From contig CP071032.1 in the NCBI GenBank assembly GCA_017134815.1, forward strand, positions 868,001-932,000: a DNA stretch of 64,000 bases. Reading direction: 5' to 3'. Positions within the stretch are counted from its first letter, which is position 1; each line of letters starts with the position of its first letter. This document shows, in pieces, positions 29,041 to 37,306 of this stretch. The stretch comes from Lentisphaerota bacterium (GTDB lineage Bacteria; Verrucomicrobiota; Lentisphaeria; Victivallales; Victivallaceae). A program made the translations under genes and the position numbers. Below the pieces are notes generated by a model. That model was not told the origin of the DNA, made no database searches, and saw only the letters and a list, made by a program, of their open reading frames with translations.

Positions 29041-31350
29041 ATGAGCAAAAGCAATGAAAATAATGATATTCCGGCAATTCCACTGATAAATTCCGGTATT
29101 TCAAGCCCGATTGACGCAAGCGGCCTGCAAACAACATATCATCCGGCAGCCGCAGTCGCTGTTTTTACTGCACGGTTATGCTGCGCCGAAAAACTACTTA
29201 TCCGGCTGCTGCCGGAAAATAAAATTGCGGAAATATCTTTGACGCGCCAGCGCAGCACAGCATATAATCTTGATGCCGCCGCAACTGCACTGGCAGCCGC
29301 CAGGCCTGCCGATCAATTCGGCATTGTTGATTTATCAAAATTCGCCTTCAGCCTGAAGGTATCTGCATCGACTTGTATACTAATTCCGGCAGCAGGAAAC
29401 AACTGCTCTCAGTTCTATGAAAGACTGCTGATTTTTGCCGAGAATTTAAAAGACAGCCTGCATCTGTCTTTAGAAAATATCCCGCTGCTATCAAAAAAAG
29501 AGCATGAGGCTGTCACCCAAGAGTGGATTGCTGCCGAGCGGGATTATGATTTAAACCTTCCGCTGATCCGGCGTTTTGAAAAAACGGCTTATAAACAGCC
29601 AGATGCACCAGCGGTCTCAGAGTCCGGCAAAGTCTGGACTTATGAAAAACTGAATCGCCGGGCCGATGACGTTGCGGCCTGTCTGTTTAAAAACGGTATC
29701 GCTGGAAATCAGGTAATCGGAATTTACAGTAACAAATCCGCTGAGACCCTGGCCCTGCTGCTTGGAGCATTCAAGGCGGGGTGCGCTTATTTGCCGATTG
29801 AACCGGGACGGTACCCCCGTGAAAGACTTGAATATATGCTTAATTCAGCCGGTGTTGAAATCATTTTGCAGGGTACTTTTACCAACGCCCCTCACGCAAA
29901 CAAAGTGAGTACGCTTAAAGTCATTGATTATAAATCCATAAAACCCAGTGCAGGTCCATTAAAAAATATTGCTTTATCAACCAGTAATATCGCTTATATA
30001 ATTTTCACTTCAGGCTCAACGGGTAAGCCCAAAGGGGTAAAAATTACTCAGCGTAATCTGCTTAATCATAACCTAAGTATCATTGAGAAATATCGACTTG
30101 CGCCAGACAGCAGAATTCTCCAGTTCAGTACTTTCAGTTTCGATGTTTTCTGCGAAGAAGTCTACCCGGCTCTGCTGCTTGGAGCAAACCTGTTCATAGC
30201 CCCGCAAACCGCTCATGAATCGCCATATGTCCTGCTTGATTACATTGCCGTAAATGCAATTTCGCTAATCAATATTCCGACTTCCTACTGGCATGAGCTT
30301 GCCGGCGCAATCACTGACCGTGATTTGCCGGTATCACTCAAAACCGTGGTTATAGGTGATGAAAAAGCCTTCTCGAAAGTATTCCGCAGCTGGCAGCAGC
30401 GCTATCCAGAAGTCAGGCTGATAAATGCTTACGGACTGACTGAAACCACAATAACCTGCACTATGGGGGAAAATGCCCACACTATCGGCAAAAGTATTGC
30501 TAATACCAGAGTAAGCATTCTGGACAGATGGTCGCAACAGCTGCCAGCTGGCATGCTGGGAGAAATCTGCATATCTGGAGAATGTGTCTGTGCAGGCTAC
30601 CTTGGCGACCAGAATAAAAACGCCGAAGTATTCTTGACAGACCCGCTTTTCCCGGATTCAAAAATATTCCATACTGGAGACCTTGGCAAATTCGACGCTA
30701 ACATGGAGATTGTCTTCAAGGGCAGAGCTGATTCCGAAATCAAGCTGCGCGGCTTCAGAATTGACCCGGCAGAAATTGAATCAGTATTGCGTGAATGCAG
30801 TAATATAAAAGATGCCGCCATCGCGGTTTGCGGCAACACTGCAAAAATACTCACCGCTTTTCTGGTAATAAATGATAAGACCACTGGTCTGGCTGTGAAC
30901 AACCTCAAAGCAGTCCTGCGCAAAAAACTGCCAGGTTATATGATTCCCAAACACTTCCGGATACTGCCGCGACTGCCATTGACGCCAAATATGAAAGTTA
31001 ACCGCAAGCTGCTGGCTGCTTCCGAAGTCGGTACAGAAGCTGAAATAACCAGTTCAATGGAAGTTAATTCGCCATTAGAAATTCAGGTTTATTCGACGTT
31101 TAAGGCAATCCTTGGTTATGGTAATTTTGATAATATTACCAGCTTTTTTGAATTAGGCGGAGATTCCCTGTCCGCCATCAAGCTGCTGCTGCAGCTTGAA
31201 GAAAATACCGGGGCAAAAATCCCGTTTGAAATCATTTATCAGTATTCTTCGATAAAAGAATTGAGCGAGTTCATCGCCCAGAACCAGGAGCAGGTCAGCA
31301 TACCCCGCAATCCGCTGGTTTTGAGCCATAACGGCAGCGGCAAGTATTAA
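29041..31350 (+). CDS. Stand-alone adenylation-peptidyl carrier (NRPS-like) protein
   Basis: The 769-residue protein has an adenylation domain (about 175-685) and a carrier domain. Core motifs are A3 FTSGSTGKPKGVK (322-334), A5 NAYGLTETT, A7 HTGDLG, A8 KLRGFRIDPAEIE and an A10 lysine in NMKVNRK. The carrier motif ELGGDSLSAIKLL has the Ser for phosphopantetheine. Residues 1-150 do not match a full condensation domain, though the IPLLSKKEHEAV linker normally joins condensation to adenylation. There is no thioesterase. The substrate pocket starts Asp-Val (FSFDVFCEE), but I cannot name the amino acid. The last roughly nine residues are encoded antisense to a sugar-transferase remnant, suggesting the 3' end was formed by rearrangement. 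Confidence 0.85.
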   Translation: MSKSNENNDIPAIPLINSGISSPIDASGLQTTYHPAAAVAVFTARLCCAEKLLIRLLPENKIAEISLTRQRSTAYNLDAAATALAAARPADQFGIVDLSKFAFSLKVSASTCILIPAAGNNCSQFYERLLIFAENLKDSLHLSLENIPLLSKKEHEAVTQEWIAAERDYDLNLPLIRRFEKTAYKQPDAPAVSESGKVWTYEKLNRRADDVAACLFKNGIAGNQVIGIYSNKSAETLALLLGAFKAGCAYLPIEPGRYPRERLEYMLNSAGVEIILQGTFTNAPHANKVSTLKVIDYKSIKPSAGPLKNIALSTSNIAYIIFTSGSTGKPKGVKITQRNLLNHNLSIIEKYRLAPDSRILQFSTFSFDVFCEEVYPALLLGANLFIAPQTAHESPYVLLDYIAVNAISLINIPTSYWHELAGAITDRDLPVSLKTVVIGDEKAFSKVFRSWQQRYPEVRLINAYGLTETTITCTMGENAHTIGKSIANTRVSILDRWSQQLPAGMLGEICISGECVCAGYLGDQNKNAEVFLTDPLFPDSKIFHTGDLGKFDANMEIVFKGRADSEIKLRGFRIDPAEIESVLRECSNIKDAAIAVCGNTAKILTAFLVINDKTTGLAVNNLKAVLRKKLPGYMIPKHFRILPRLPLTPNMKVNRKLLAASEVGTEAEITSSMEVNSPLEIQVYSTFKAILGYGNFDNITSFFELGGDSLSAIKLLLQLEENTGAKIPFEIIYQYSSIKELSEFIAQNQEQVSIPRNPLVLSHNGSGKY

Positions 31351-31503
31351 ATCAACTCCTCTTTTGATGAAATAGGACAACGCTATGGTAGAATTCCATA
31401 ACAACACCTTGAGCAAGACACTTGAACTGTGACCGCTTCGACCGCGATCAATCAAATCGTTTATTAACTGTTCACGCATATCGTCATGTTTTTTACTGCG
31501 CAT
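31321..31503 (-). pseudogene. 5' remnant of a polyprenyl glycosylphosphotransferase gene
   Basis: Minus-strand frame starting 3 bases after the WecG-like stop, with an AGGAGG Shine-Dalgarno inside the end of that gene. About 60 residues read sensibly: a charged N-terminus (MRSKKHDDMREQLINDL), then ALSYFIKRGVDLILAAAVMA, the characteristic beginning of bacterial sugar-phosphate transferases (K-R-x-x-D before the first membrane helix). Beyond about 31324 the frame runs antisense into the NRPS-like gene and the resemblance stops, with no downstream catalytic KFRSM or DELPQ-type segments. I infer a deletion or inversion breakpoint near 31325-31350. It could instead be a chance small frame, but start, SD and motif together argue otherwise. 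Confidence 0.55.
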
Positions 31504-31506
31504 ATC

Positions 31507-32841
31507 TTATTTATGCCTCCTGCTGGTCCATGACCGCCATAAAAATAAAGGGTTGCCTAATATATAGCGCAAGAACATCCGCCGCGGTTCCTGCAGCAAC
31601 CTGAAAAGCCACTCCAAACCAATCTCCCGCATCCAGCGCGGCGCCCGCTGCATATTCCCGGAATAGAAATCAAATAAACCACCCACTCCAATAATTACTT
31701 TAGCATTCAACTCACTAGCAAAACGGTCAATCCAGATTTCCTGTGCCGGAGCTCCCATGGCAACCAGTAAAATATCCGGGCCAGCAGCATTAATTTCGTT
31801 GATCACTATTCCCCGCTCCTCTGAGCTGTCAATAAATCCATGGTGACTGCCGCATATCTTCAACCCCGGATAAGTTTTTTTGAGGCGACCGCCCATGGCT
31901 TCTGCCACGCCCGGCCGCGCCCCGAGCAGATAAATCGAAAAGCTGTTCTCAACCGCGACCCTGCACAAAAAAGGCAGCATGTCCGTACCGTTTACATTTT
32001 CCCTGAGTGGAGTCCCGTTAAATTTACAAGCCAGTAATACCCCAATCCCGTCCGGCAGCACATAATCACCACGACGGAGAATCTCATAGTAGTATTTATT
32101 TTTCACCGTTTTATTAAAACAGTCAGGGTTAACAAAAAAAACTTTCTTCCTGCTTCCCGCGACAATATCTTTGATGAAAAGATCTATCACCTCCTGCATA
32201 GTTATATTTCTGAAAGTAACTCCCATAATAGTAACTTCTGCAGGCAACTCAGCCTTCGGGTTATGGAACACAGCTGCGGGCAATGTACGTAATAAAATTA
32301 AAACATCGCTCAGAAAGCCGTGTCTGAAAGTATACTCCATTTCAACCTGCATCCGGCCTTCATGTCCTGTGCGGCTGCTGTTACGGAGAAACCATAAACT
32401 GAAAATACCAGGCCTGTCACTATATATAAAATTATCACCTGCTGTTCTGGCATCTTTTCCATACTCTTTAATACTGACTCCAATCAGCCTTAAATCACAA
32501 GTAAGTACGTGAAAAAAAAGAAACGTGTTTCGGAGAACTCTATGGTCAAAATTAAATACCCTGATAGTTCTTACCTTGCCGTTCTGCCAGTAAATCTCTT
32601 TTCGTATAAAGACCGGTCTGCCGTTTGTAATTTTCCTGATCACGCAAAAAAACAACAGAGGGGTGGCAAACAGCAGAAATAATAAAAAGGCAGCAGTAAA
32701 TTCACATACTCGACCAAGACTTCTGGAAAGGATAATAAGCCCACGGAAACAAAGAATTCTGATTCCGGCAGTCCGGTTCTTAACCCTGATTCCCTTTAAT
32801 CTTTTTTCAAATGTCGTAATTTCAATTCTTCGAGCTTTCAT
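31507..32841 (-). CDS. WecG/TagA/CpsF (GT26) glycosyltransferase fused to a degenerate sugar-phosphate transferase
   Basis: The 444-residue protein has two parts. The first about 200 residues look like a bacterial sugar-phosphate transferase: a membrane helix (FTAAFLLFLLFATPLLFFCVI), RPVFIRKE, and the terminal RPGIFSLW...YTFRHGFLSDVLILLRTL pattern. The usual KFRSM catalytic segment reads IRVFNFD, so activity is doubtful. The C-terminal half is a full GT26 domain: VTIMGVTFRNITMQEV, FVNPDCFNKTV, LPDGIGVLLA, IYLLGARPGVAE, LLVAMGAPAQEIWI. GT26 enzymes add the second sugar (often ManNAc-type) to a lipid-linked precursor. The start at 32841 overlaps the upstream GT4 gene by 20 bases; 32880 is also possible. 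Confidence 0.8.
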   Translation of the reverse strand: MKARRIEITTFEKRLKGIRVKNRTAGIRILCFRGLIILSRSLGRVCEFTAAFLLFLLFATPLLFFCVIRKITNGRPVFIRKEIYWQNGKVRTIRVFNFDHRVLRNTFLFFHVLTCDLRLIGVSIKEYGKDARTAGDNFIYSDRPGIFSLWFLRNSSRTGHEGRMQVEMEYTFRHGFLSDVLILLRTLPAAVFHNPKAELPAEVTIMGVTFRNITMQEVIDLFIKDIVAGSRKKVFFVNPDCFNKTVKNKYYYEILRRGDYVLPDGIGVLLACKFNGTPLRENVNGTDMLPFLCRVAVENSFSIYLLGARPGVAEAMGGRLKKTYPGLKICGSHHGFIDSSEERGIVINEINAAGPDILLVAMGAPAQEIWIDRFASELNAKVIIGVGGLFDFYSGNMQRAPRWMREIGLEWLFRLLQEPRRMFLRYILGNPLFLWRSWTSRRHK

Positions 32842-33952
32842 AACATGCGACCAGTTTTTCAGCGTGCTTACGCCAGTCAAAAAGTTCCTTGCGGCGCGTT
32901 CCCGCCTCTACGAGTTTATTCCTGAAGTTATTATCCGTTAATATTTTAACCATACTCTCAGTAATCTGTTCCGGCTCTGCAGGATCAAACAGCATTGCCG
33001 CGTCCCCTCCTATTTCCCCAAGCGAAGAGTTCGCCGAACAGGCAATTGGAATTTTACAAGCCATAGCCTCTACCAGTGAAAGTCCGAAGCCTTCAAAAAA
33101 TGATGGGAAAACATACAAAGCAGCCCCACTCATCAAAACCGGCAGAACAGTGTATTCAACAAAACCGGTAAACTTTATCGAATCGCAGCTGCTGCTGTCC
33201 GCTGCGTAAGCTTTAACGATTTCCGCCCCGGACCAGTCGCTGCCTGCTAACACCAGATCGTACTCCCGGCGTAACTTCTCAGGCAGCCTTTCATATGCCT
33301 TAATTAAATTAAGGTGATTTTTTCCGGGGTGTTCTATCCGGGAGATATAAAATATGTATTTCTTATGCAACGCATACTTTTCCCTAATCTGCCGCAAAAC
33401 AGTTCTGTCCTTGATCGGGTAAAATATCTGTCTGTCATAACCGTTATAATTTACACACAACTTTTTACAGGGCATGTGCCAGTATTTTTTCAGGTCAGTT
33501 TGAGTGCTGCAGCTGACTGCAATAACCCGATCTGCTCTTCTGATACATCCCGGTAGAATTCTTTTTATGTAAAACATCCTTAACGGATCATATTTGCAAT
33601 CTATGTGGTATTGTGACAAGTCATGCACAACTGCCAGAGTCGTGCCTCGCTTGAACAAAAATGCCCGGCGGTTCGCAGCCGGAAGCAGCACAAAATCATA
33701 CCTTTTCCAGCATATCCTGAGCGGCAGCCAGATTAAATGCCATAACATATTAATCACAGGGACCTTTAGAAAAGAACGCACGGGAAGATAAGTGATATTG
33801 TCATGTTGCGGCATAAGAGAGATATCATCGTTAAAGGCCAACACCTCAACACGATGCTCAACCGCCAGTTCACGCAGACAGTTACAAATATAAACAGAAA
33901 CGCCTGACTTCCCCTTGTCAAAGGAAGTAGCACTTACCAGAATGCTGTACAT
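32822..33952 (-). CDS. GT4-family glycosyltransferase
   Basis: A 376-residue retaining glycosyltransferase with GT-B fold. The N-terminal Rossmann half has SGVSVYICNCLREL, and the C-terminal half has FYISRIEHPGKNHLNLIKAYE. The nucleotide-sugar EX7E element is FFEGFGLSLVEAMACKIPIA, and LVEAGTRRKELFDWRKHAEKL ends the domain. No signal peptide; probably at the cytoplasmic membrane face building a lipid-linked or exported polysaccharide. Donor and acceptor are unknown. It follows the next upstream gene by 23 bases and overlaps the GT26 fusion downstream. Confidence 0.85.
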   Translation of the reverse strand: MYSILVSATSFDKGKSGVSVYICNCLRELAVEHRVEVLAFNDDISLMPQHDNITYLPVRSFLKVPVINMLWHLIWLPLRICWKRYDFVLLPAANRRAFLFKRGTTLAVVHDLSQYHIDCKYDPLRMFYIKRILPGCIRRADRVIAVSCSTQTDLKKYWHMPCKKLCVNYNGYDRQIFYPIKDRTVLRQIREKYALHKKYIFYISRIEHPGKNHLNLIKAYERLPEKLRREYDLVLAGSDWSGAEIVKAYAADSSSCDSIKFTGFVEYTVLPVLMSGAALYVFPSFFEGFGLSLVEAMACKIPIACSANSSLGEIGGDAAMLFDPAEPEQITESMVKILTDNNFRNKLVEAGTRRKELFDWRKHAEKLVACYESSKN

Positions 33953-33975
33953 CCAATACCACCCTATATTGATTG

Positions 33976-35127
33976 CTAAGCAATAATTGCTTCGAATGCC
34001 TCTATAAATTTATTTACGGAAAACTCCGATTTTATGAAATTTCTGCCGTTCTTTCCCAACGCCAGAGCTTTTTCCGGCTCCAGTGCCAAACGTTTAATTG
34101 CTTCAGCCATGGCAGCTGTATCACCGGCAGCCACCAGAAAGCCGTTGTGGCCGTCACGCAGCCATTCACTGACTCCGCCGACATCAAAACCAACCACCGG
34201 CAAACCATATGCAGCCGCCTCAACACCGGTCAGGCCAAAGGGTTCCTGCCAGCGCGACGGAAAAACCGCAATATCGGCCTCGCGGTAATATTCTGCGACC
34301 TGATCCTGCCAGCCGGTAAATTCAACTCTGGTCTGCAGTCCCTTTTGCAAGCACAAGTTGCGCAGATATTTTTCATCTTTGCCGCCGCCAACTATATACG
34401 CTTTGAAATCAAAATCAAGCAGGTTCAATGCGTTAAGCAGTAAATCAAACCCCTTCCCGGCAATAAGCTGACCGACGGCTACGATTACTGGAGTTTTGCG
34501 TTTACAGCTTTTTTCGACTGCAGCATCAGGTGTATCTATAATTGTATAAATCTTTGATATATCCTCACACCTGAAGCCATTTACAGTTAAATTATGCCGC
34601 ATATATTCCGACATGACTGCAAAACGGCTGCAGCGACGAATTTCTCTGAAAACCTTTGAGAAATTACGGTCCCAGTTTAACTTTAGTTTTCCATTATTTT
34701 CCTTTACTAAAATACTGCAAAGCAAACAATATGGTCGATTTCCAGGCAGCGAACAGTTTTTGCGTTTAAAGGGAAAATACTTATGTCTGCGGCGACAATA
34801 ATAGTCATGGTCATGGACATAAAGAACTGTCCTGAATCTGGAATTCAACATTCTAAGCAGCTCGAAATCCGACAGTTTATGGATAAAAACAGCATCAAAG
34901 TTTAATGCCATAATTTCAGCTCGGTCATCAAAAGAATAAACTTTTCTAAATGGAGCGCAGAAAGGTTCGAATTGTCTTGCCGGTTCTGCAAACATGCCGA
35001 AAACCGCAAAGTCACAGTTATTCAGCGCTTCGGCAGTGTCGTAAATAAAACGTTCCACACCACCAAAAAACCCTCCTTTCTGAGAAACATATAATATTCT
35101 TTTAACTTTTGCCTTTGAACTCATCAA
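33976..35127 (-). CDS. GT4-family glycosyltransferase with Cys-rich insert
   Basis: A 383-residue GT-B glycosyltransferase. The N-terminal domain reads ILYVSQKGGFFGGVERFIYD, and an insert after LYVHDHDYYCRRRHK contains four Cys (C, then C, then C-L-L-C) that could bind a metal. The donor-binding half has VGQLIAGKGFDLLLNAL, and the EX7E region is QEPFGLTGVEAAAYGLPVV followed by GVSEWLRDGHNGFLV. Its start overlaps the upstream GT4 gene by 26 bases, so the two are co-translated. Specificity is not predictable. Confidence 0.85.
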   Translation of the reverse strand: MMSSKAKVKRILYVSQKGGFFGGVERFIYDTAEALNNCDFAVFGMFAEPARQFEPFCAPFRKVYSFDDRAEIMALNFDAVFIHKLSDFELLRMLNSRFRTVLYVHDHDYYCRRRHKYFPFKRKNCSLPGNRPYCLLCSILVKENNGKLKLNWDRNFSKVFREIRRCSRFAVMSEYMRHNLTVNGFRCEDISKIYTIIDTPDAAVEKSCKRKTPVIVAVGQLIAGKGFDLLLNALNLLDFDFKAYIVGGGKDEKYLRNLCLQKGLQTRVEFTGWQDQVAEYYREADIAVFPSRWQEPFGLTGVEAAAYGLPVVGFDVGGVSEWLRDGHNGFLVAAGDTAAMAEAIKRLALEPEKALALGKNGRNFIKSEFSVNKFIEAFEAIIA

Positions 35128-36346
35128 TTACCTTGTTATAGAAATTCAAAAGTTTGTCAGTAATACGATCCCAGGTAAAATATTTCCTGACCGTATCTCC
35201 TGCCTGCTTGACCAGCTTATCCCGCAAATCCGGCTTGGCTTTAAGCTCTTTCCAGGCTTTCAGAAGTCCATCCAGACTTTCAGGCTCAAACAACAGCCCG
35301 GTCTCATGGTCATCAATAATTTTTTCCAGACCACCAACCCTGCTGGAAATTACCGGCAGCCCCGAAGACCAGGCTTCAAGCACAACAATCCCAAAAGGCT
35401 CATGCAGTGAAGGCAGAATAAACACATCTGCGGCATGGTAGGCCGCATGCAGGTACTCTGATTCAGGCTTAAGTCCCTCAATCACCGTTACCCGGTCAAT
35501 TAAACCGAAACACTCAATCATACGCCGCATTTCTTTATAATAATTCACTGCCGTAACCGGCCCAATAATCACCAGGTGCTCTTTGCCTCCGTCATTTTTT
35601 ATTTCATTCATCAATTCAAGCAGTTGCTTCTGATTTTTCTGGTAATCAATTCGTGAAACACAAAGAATAATTTCCGCATCAAGTGGAATGTTGTAATTAT
35701 GTTTGAAGTCAACTGTCGGTTTTTTTGAAAAATACTCATCATCAACACCGTTTGGAATATACTCCACAAGCTTATTAGAATATTTTTTCTTAACCAGCTC
35801 GTATTCGTTGAAGCCAACACAAATAATCCCGTTAGCCTTCTCAATAAAATTGCGGTTATAACCCAGCATCCAATCAAATATTTTACCGTAGTTAAACGTC
35901 CGGTTCAGAGGCTTCATCATTTCGTCAAGTTCACTTTTAGGAACATCCAGGCAGCCGCCATGAAAAGAAATAACATAAGGCACCTTCCTGATCTCAGCAG
36001 CGAGCTTTACACAATCAGCCAAGCGCTCCATAGTATGACAATGCAGAATATCATATTCGCTGTCCCGCAGGTATTCAAGCATTTTGAGGCAATACGGATT
36101 GCCCCCTTTTTTATCAAGCTGCAGTTTACGGGATGAATTCATCGGGAAGTAAGGATAAAAGTAAGGGAAACGCCTGATCATCAATCCATGCAAATGTTCC
36201 TCTTCCAGTGCAGCCAGAGCTTTTGTGCATAAAATATCCGCAGTACAGTTTTTATTCACCAGGCATCGGGATGTATTCCAGACAACTGACTCAGTCCCGC
36301 CCCATTCTTCGAAAGTAAACCGTCTTAATATATTAGCAACTTTCAT
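35102..36346 (-). CDS. GT4-family glycosyltransferase
   Basis: The 414-residue protein has the GT-B layout: FTFEEWGGTESVVWNTSRCL at the N-terminus, YVISFHGGCLD, then IPNGVDDEYFSKKP marking the domain linker. The donor domain has CVSRIDYQKNQKQLLELM and the EX7E segment LHEPFGIVVLEAWSSGLPVI followed by GGLEKIIDDHETGLLF. This is the pattern of capsule and exopolysaccharide GT4 enzymes. First of three consecutive GT4 genes, with 110 bases separating it from the upstream GT2 gene, so it may have its own promoter or continue the HsbR-led transcript. Confidence 0.85.
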   Translation of the reverse strand: MKVANILRRFTFEEWGGTESVVWNTSRCLVNKNCTADILCTKALAALEEEHLHGLMIRRFPYFYPYFPMNSSRKLQLDKKGGNPYCLKMLEYLRDSEYDILHCHTMERLADCVKLAAEIRKVPYVISFHGGCLDVPKSELDEMMKPLNRTFNYGKIFDWMLGYNRNFIEKANGIICVGFNEYELVKKKYSNKLVEYIPNGVDDEYFSKKPTVDFKHNYNIPLDAEIILCVSRIDYQKNQKQLLELMNEIKNDGGKEHLVIIGPVTAVNYYKEMRRMIECFGLIDRVTVIEGLKPESEYLHAAYHAADVFILPSLHEPFGIVVLEAWSSGLPVISSRVGGLEKIIDDHETGLLFEPESLDGLLKAWKELKAKPDLRDKLVKQAGDTVRKYFTWDRITDKLLNFYNKVIDEFKGKS

Positions 36347-36456
36347 CGTATCCTCGTGTTTCCTGTAAGCATGAATGACATAAAATAATTTGGCTCAACA
36401 ATTCTCAGATTCAATCAATAATCCCTAAATATAATTCAAAATCATGCTTTTCCACC

Positions 36457-37305
36457 TTATTTAAAATAGTCACGCCTGCCTTTCCACATCGCAAAACGCT
36501 GCAGCAAGCGGTATACTAACCCGTAAGGAATATGATCTATCCGAAAATGAGATAAGAGGAACTTCCAGTCCCGCAGCAGCTCTGCGGTACATGGCATTAT
36601 GAAGTCTTTAAAGAAAGCAGGCGCACTGCGGTATATACGTCCTTCCGCCAGCCCCTCATTATAAAACCTGGTCCAGACTTCCTGCAGAGAGTAGTTGTGC
36701 GAATGCTCAACGTGAGCTTCAGGAATATAATCAATGCAATACCCCAGCTTTTTCATTCGCAGCGACCACTCCACATCTTCTGAATACTGCAACGTTTCGT
36801 CAAACGGGTTATGCAATAAAAGCTCGGTTAAAATCGCGGAACTTGCCAGCGAAAAAAAATGCTGCCAGCCAGCTGAAACAGTTCCATCACCAAACGCCCT
36901 GACATGGTCTTTCCTTACCAGAGGCCGCGCCTCAGGACGAGGATGCTGGTCACAAAAAACTGCGACGGTGTTTTTTCTCTCAGCATCAAGCAGCGGGGCC
37001 GTCAGGTTTGTCAGCCAGTTCATTCCCTGAGGAATGCAATCTGAATTGTTGAAAACAATGATTTTGCCGCTGCACAGCTGCACAGCATCATTGAGTACTT
37101 TACCCGGAATATATTCTTCCGGAGGTATTTTCATAATATGCTTTGGGGCAAAACCTTTAATAATTTCAAGAGTACCGTCAGTGGAGCCCGAATCGGCACA
37201 TATGAGTTCAAAATCGGAAAAGCTCTGCCGCTGAATGGCATTAAGGGTTTGCTCAATGTATCTCATATCGTTTTTTGACCTGACAACGATACTGACTAAC
37301 GGCAT
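36457..37305 (-). CDS. GT2-family glycosyltransferase
   Basis: The 282-residue protein is an inverting GT-A enzyme: PLVSIVVRSKNDMRYIEQTL at the N-terminus, DSGSTDGTLEII, a DXD-like NNSDC for the metal and nucleotide-sugar, and a late WSLRMKKLGYCIDYIPEAHVEH segment. The frame stays open to 37440, but an AAGGAT Shine-Dalgarno fits the ATG at 37305, which lies immediately after the stop of the HsbR-like regulator gene. The direct abutment ties this enzyme to the partner-switching pair. Rhamnosyl- or other hexosyltransfer are possible. Confidence 0.85.
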   Translation of the reverse strand: MPLVSIVVRSKNDMRYIEQTLNAIQRQSFSDFELICADSGSTDGTLEIIKGFAPKHIMKIPPEEYIPGKVLNDAVQLCSGKIIVFNNSDCIPQGMNWLTNLTAPLLDAERKNTVAVFCDQHPRPEARPLVRKDHVRAFGDGTVSAGWQHFFSLASSAILTELLLHNPFDETLQYSEDVEWSLRMKKLGYCIDYIPEAHVEHSHNYSLQEVWTRFYNEGLAEGRIYRSAPAFFKDFIMPCTAELLRDWKFLLSHFRIDHIPYGLVYRLLQRFAMWKGRRDYFK

Positions 37306-37306
37306 C

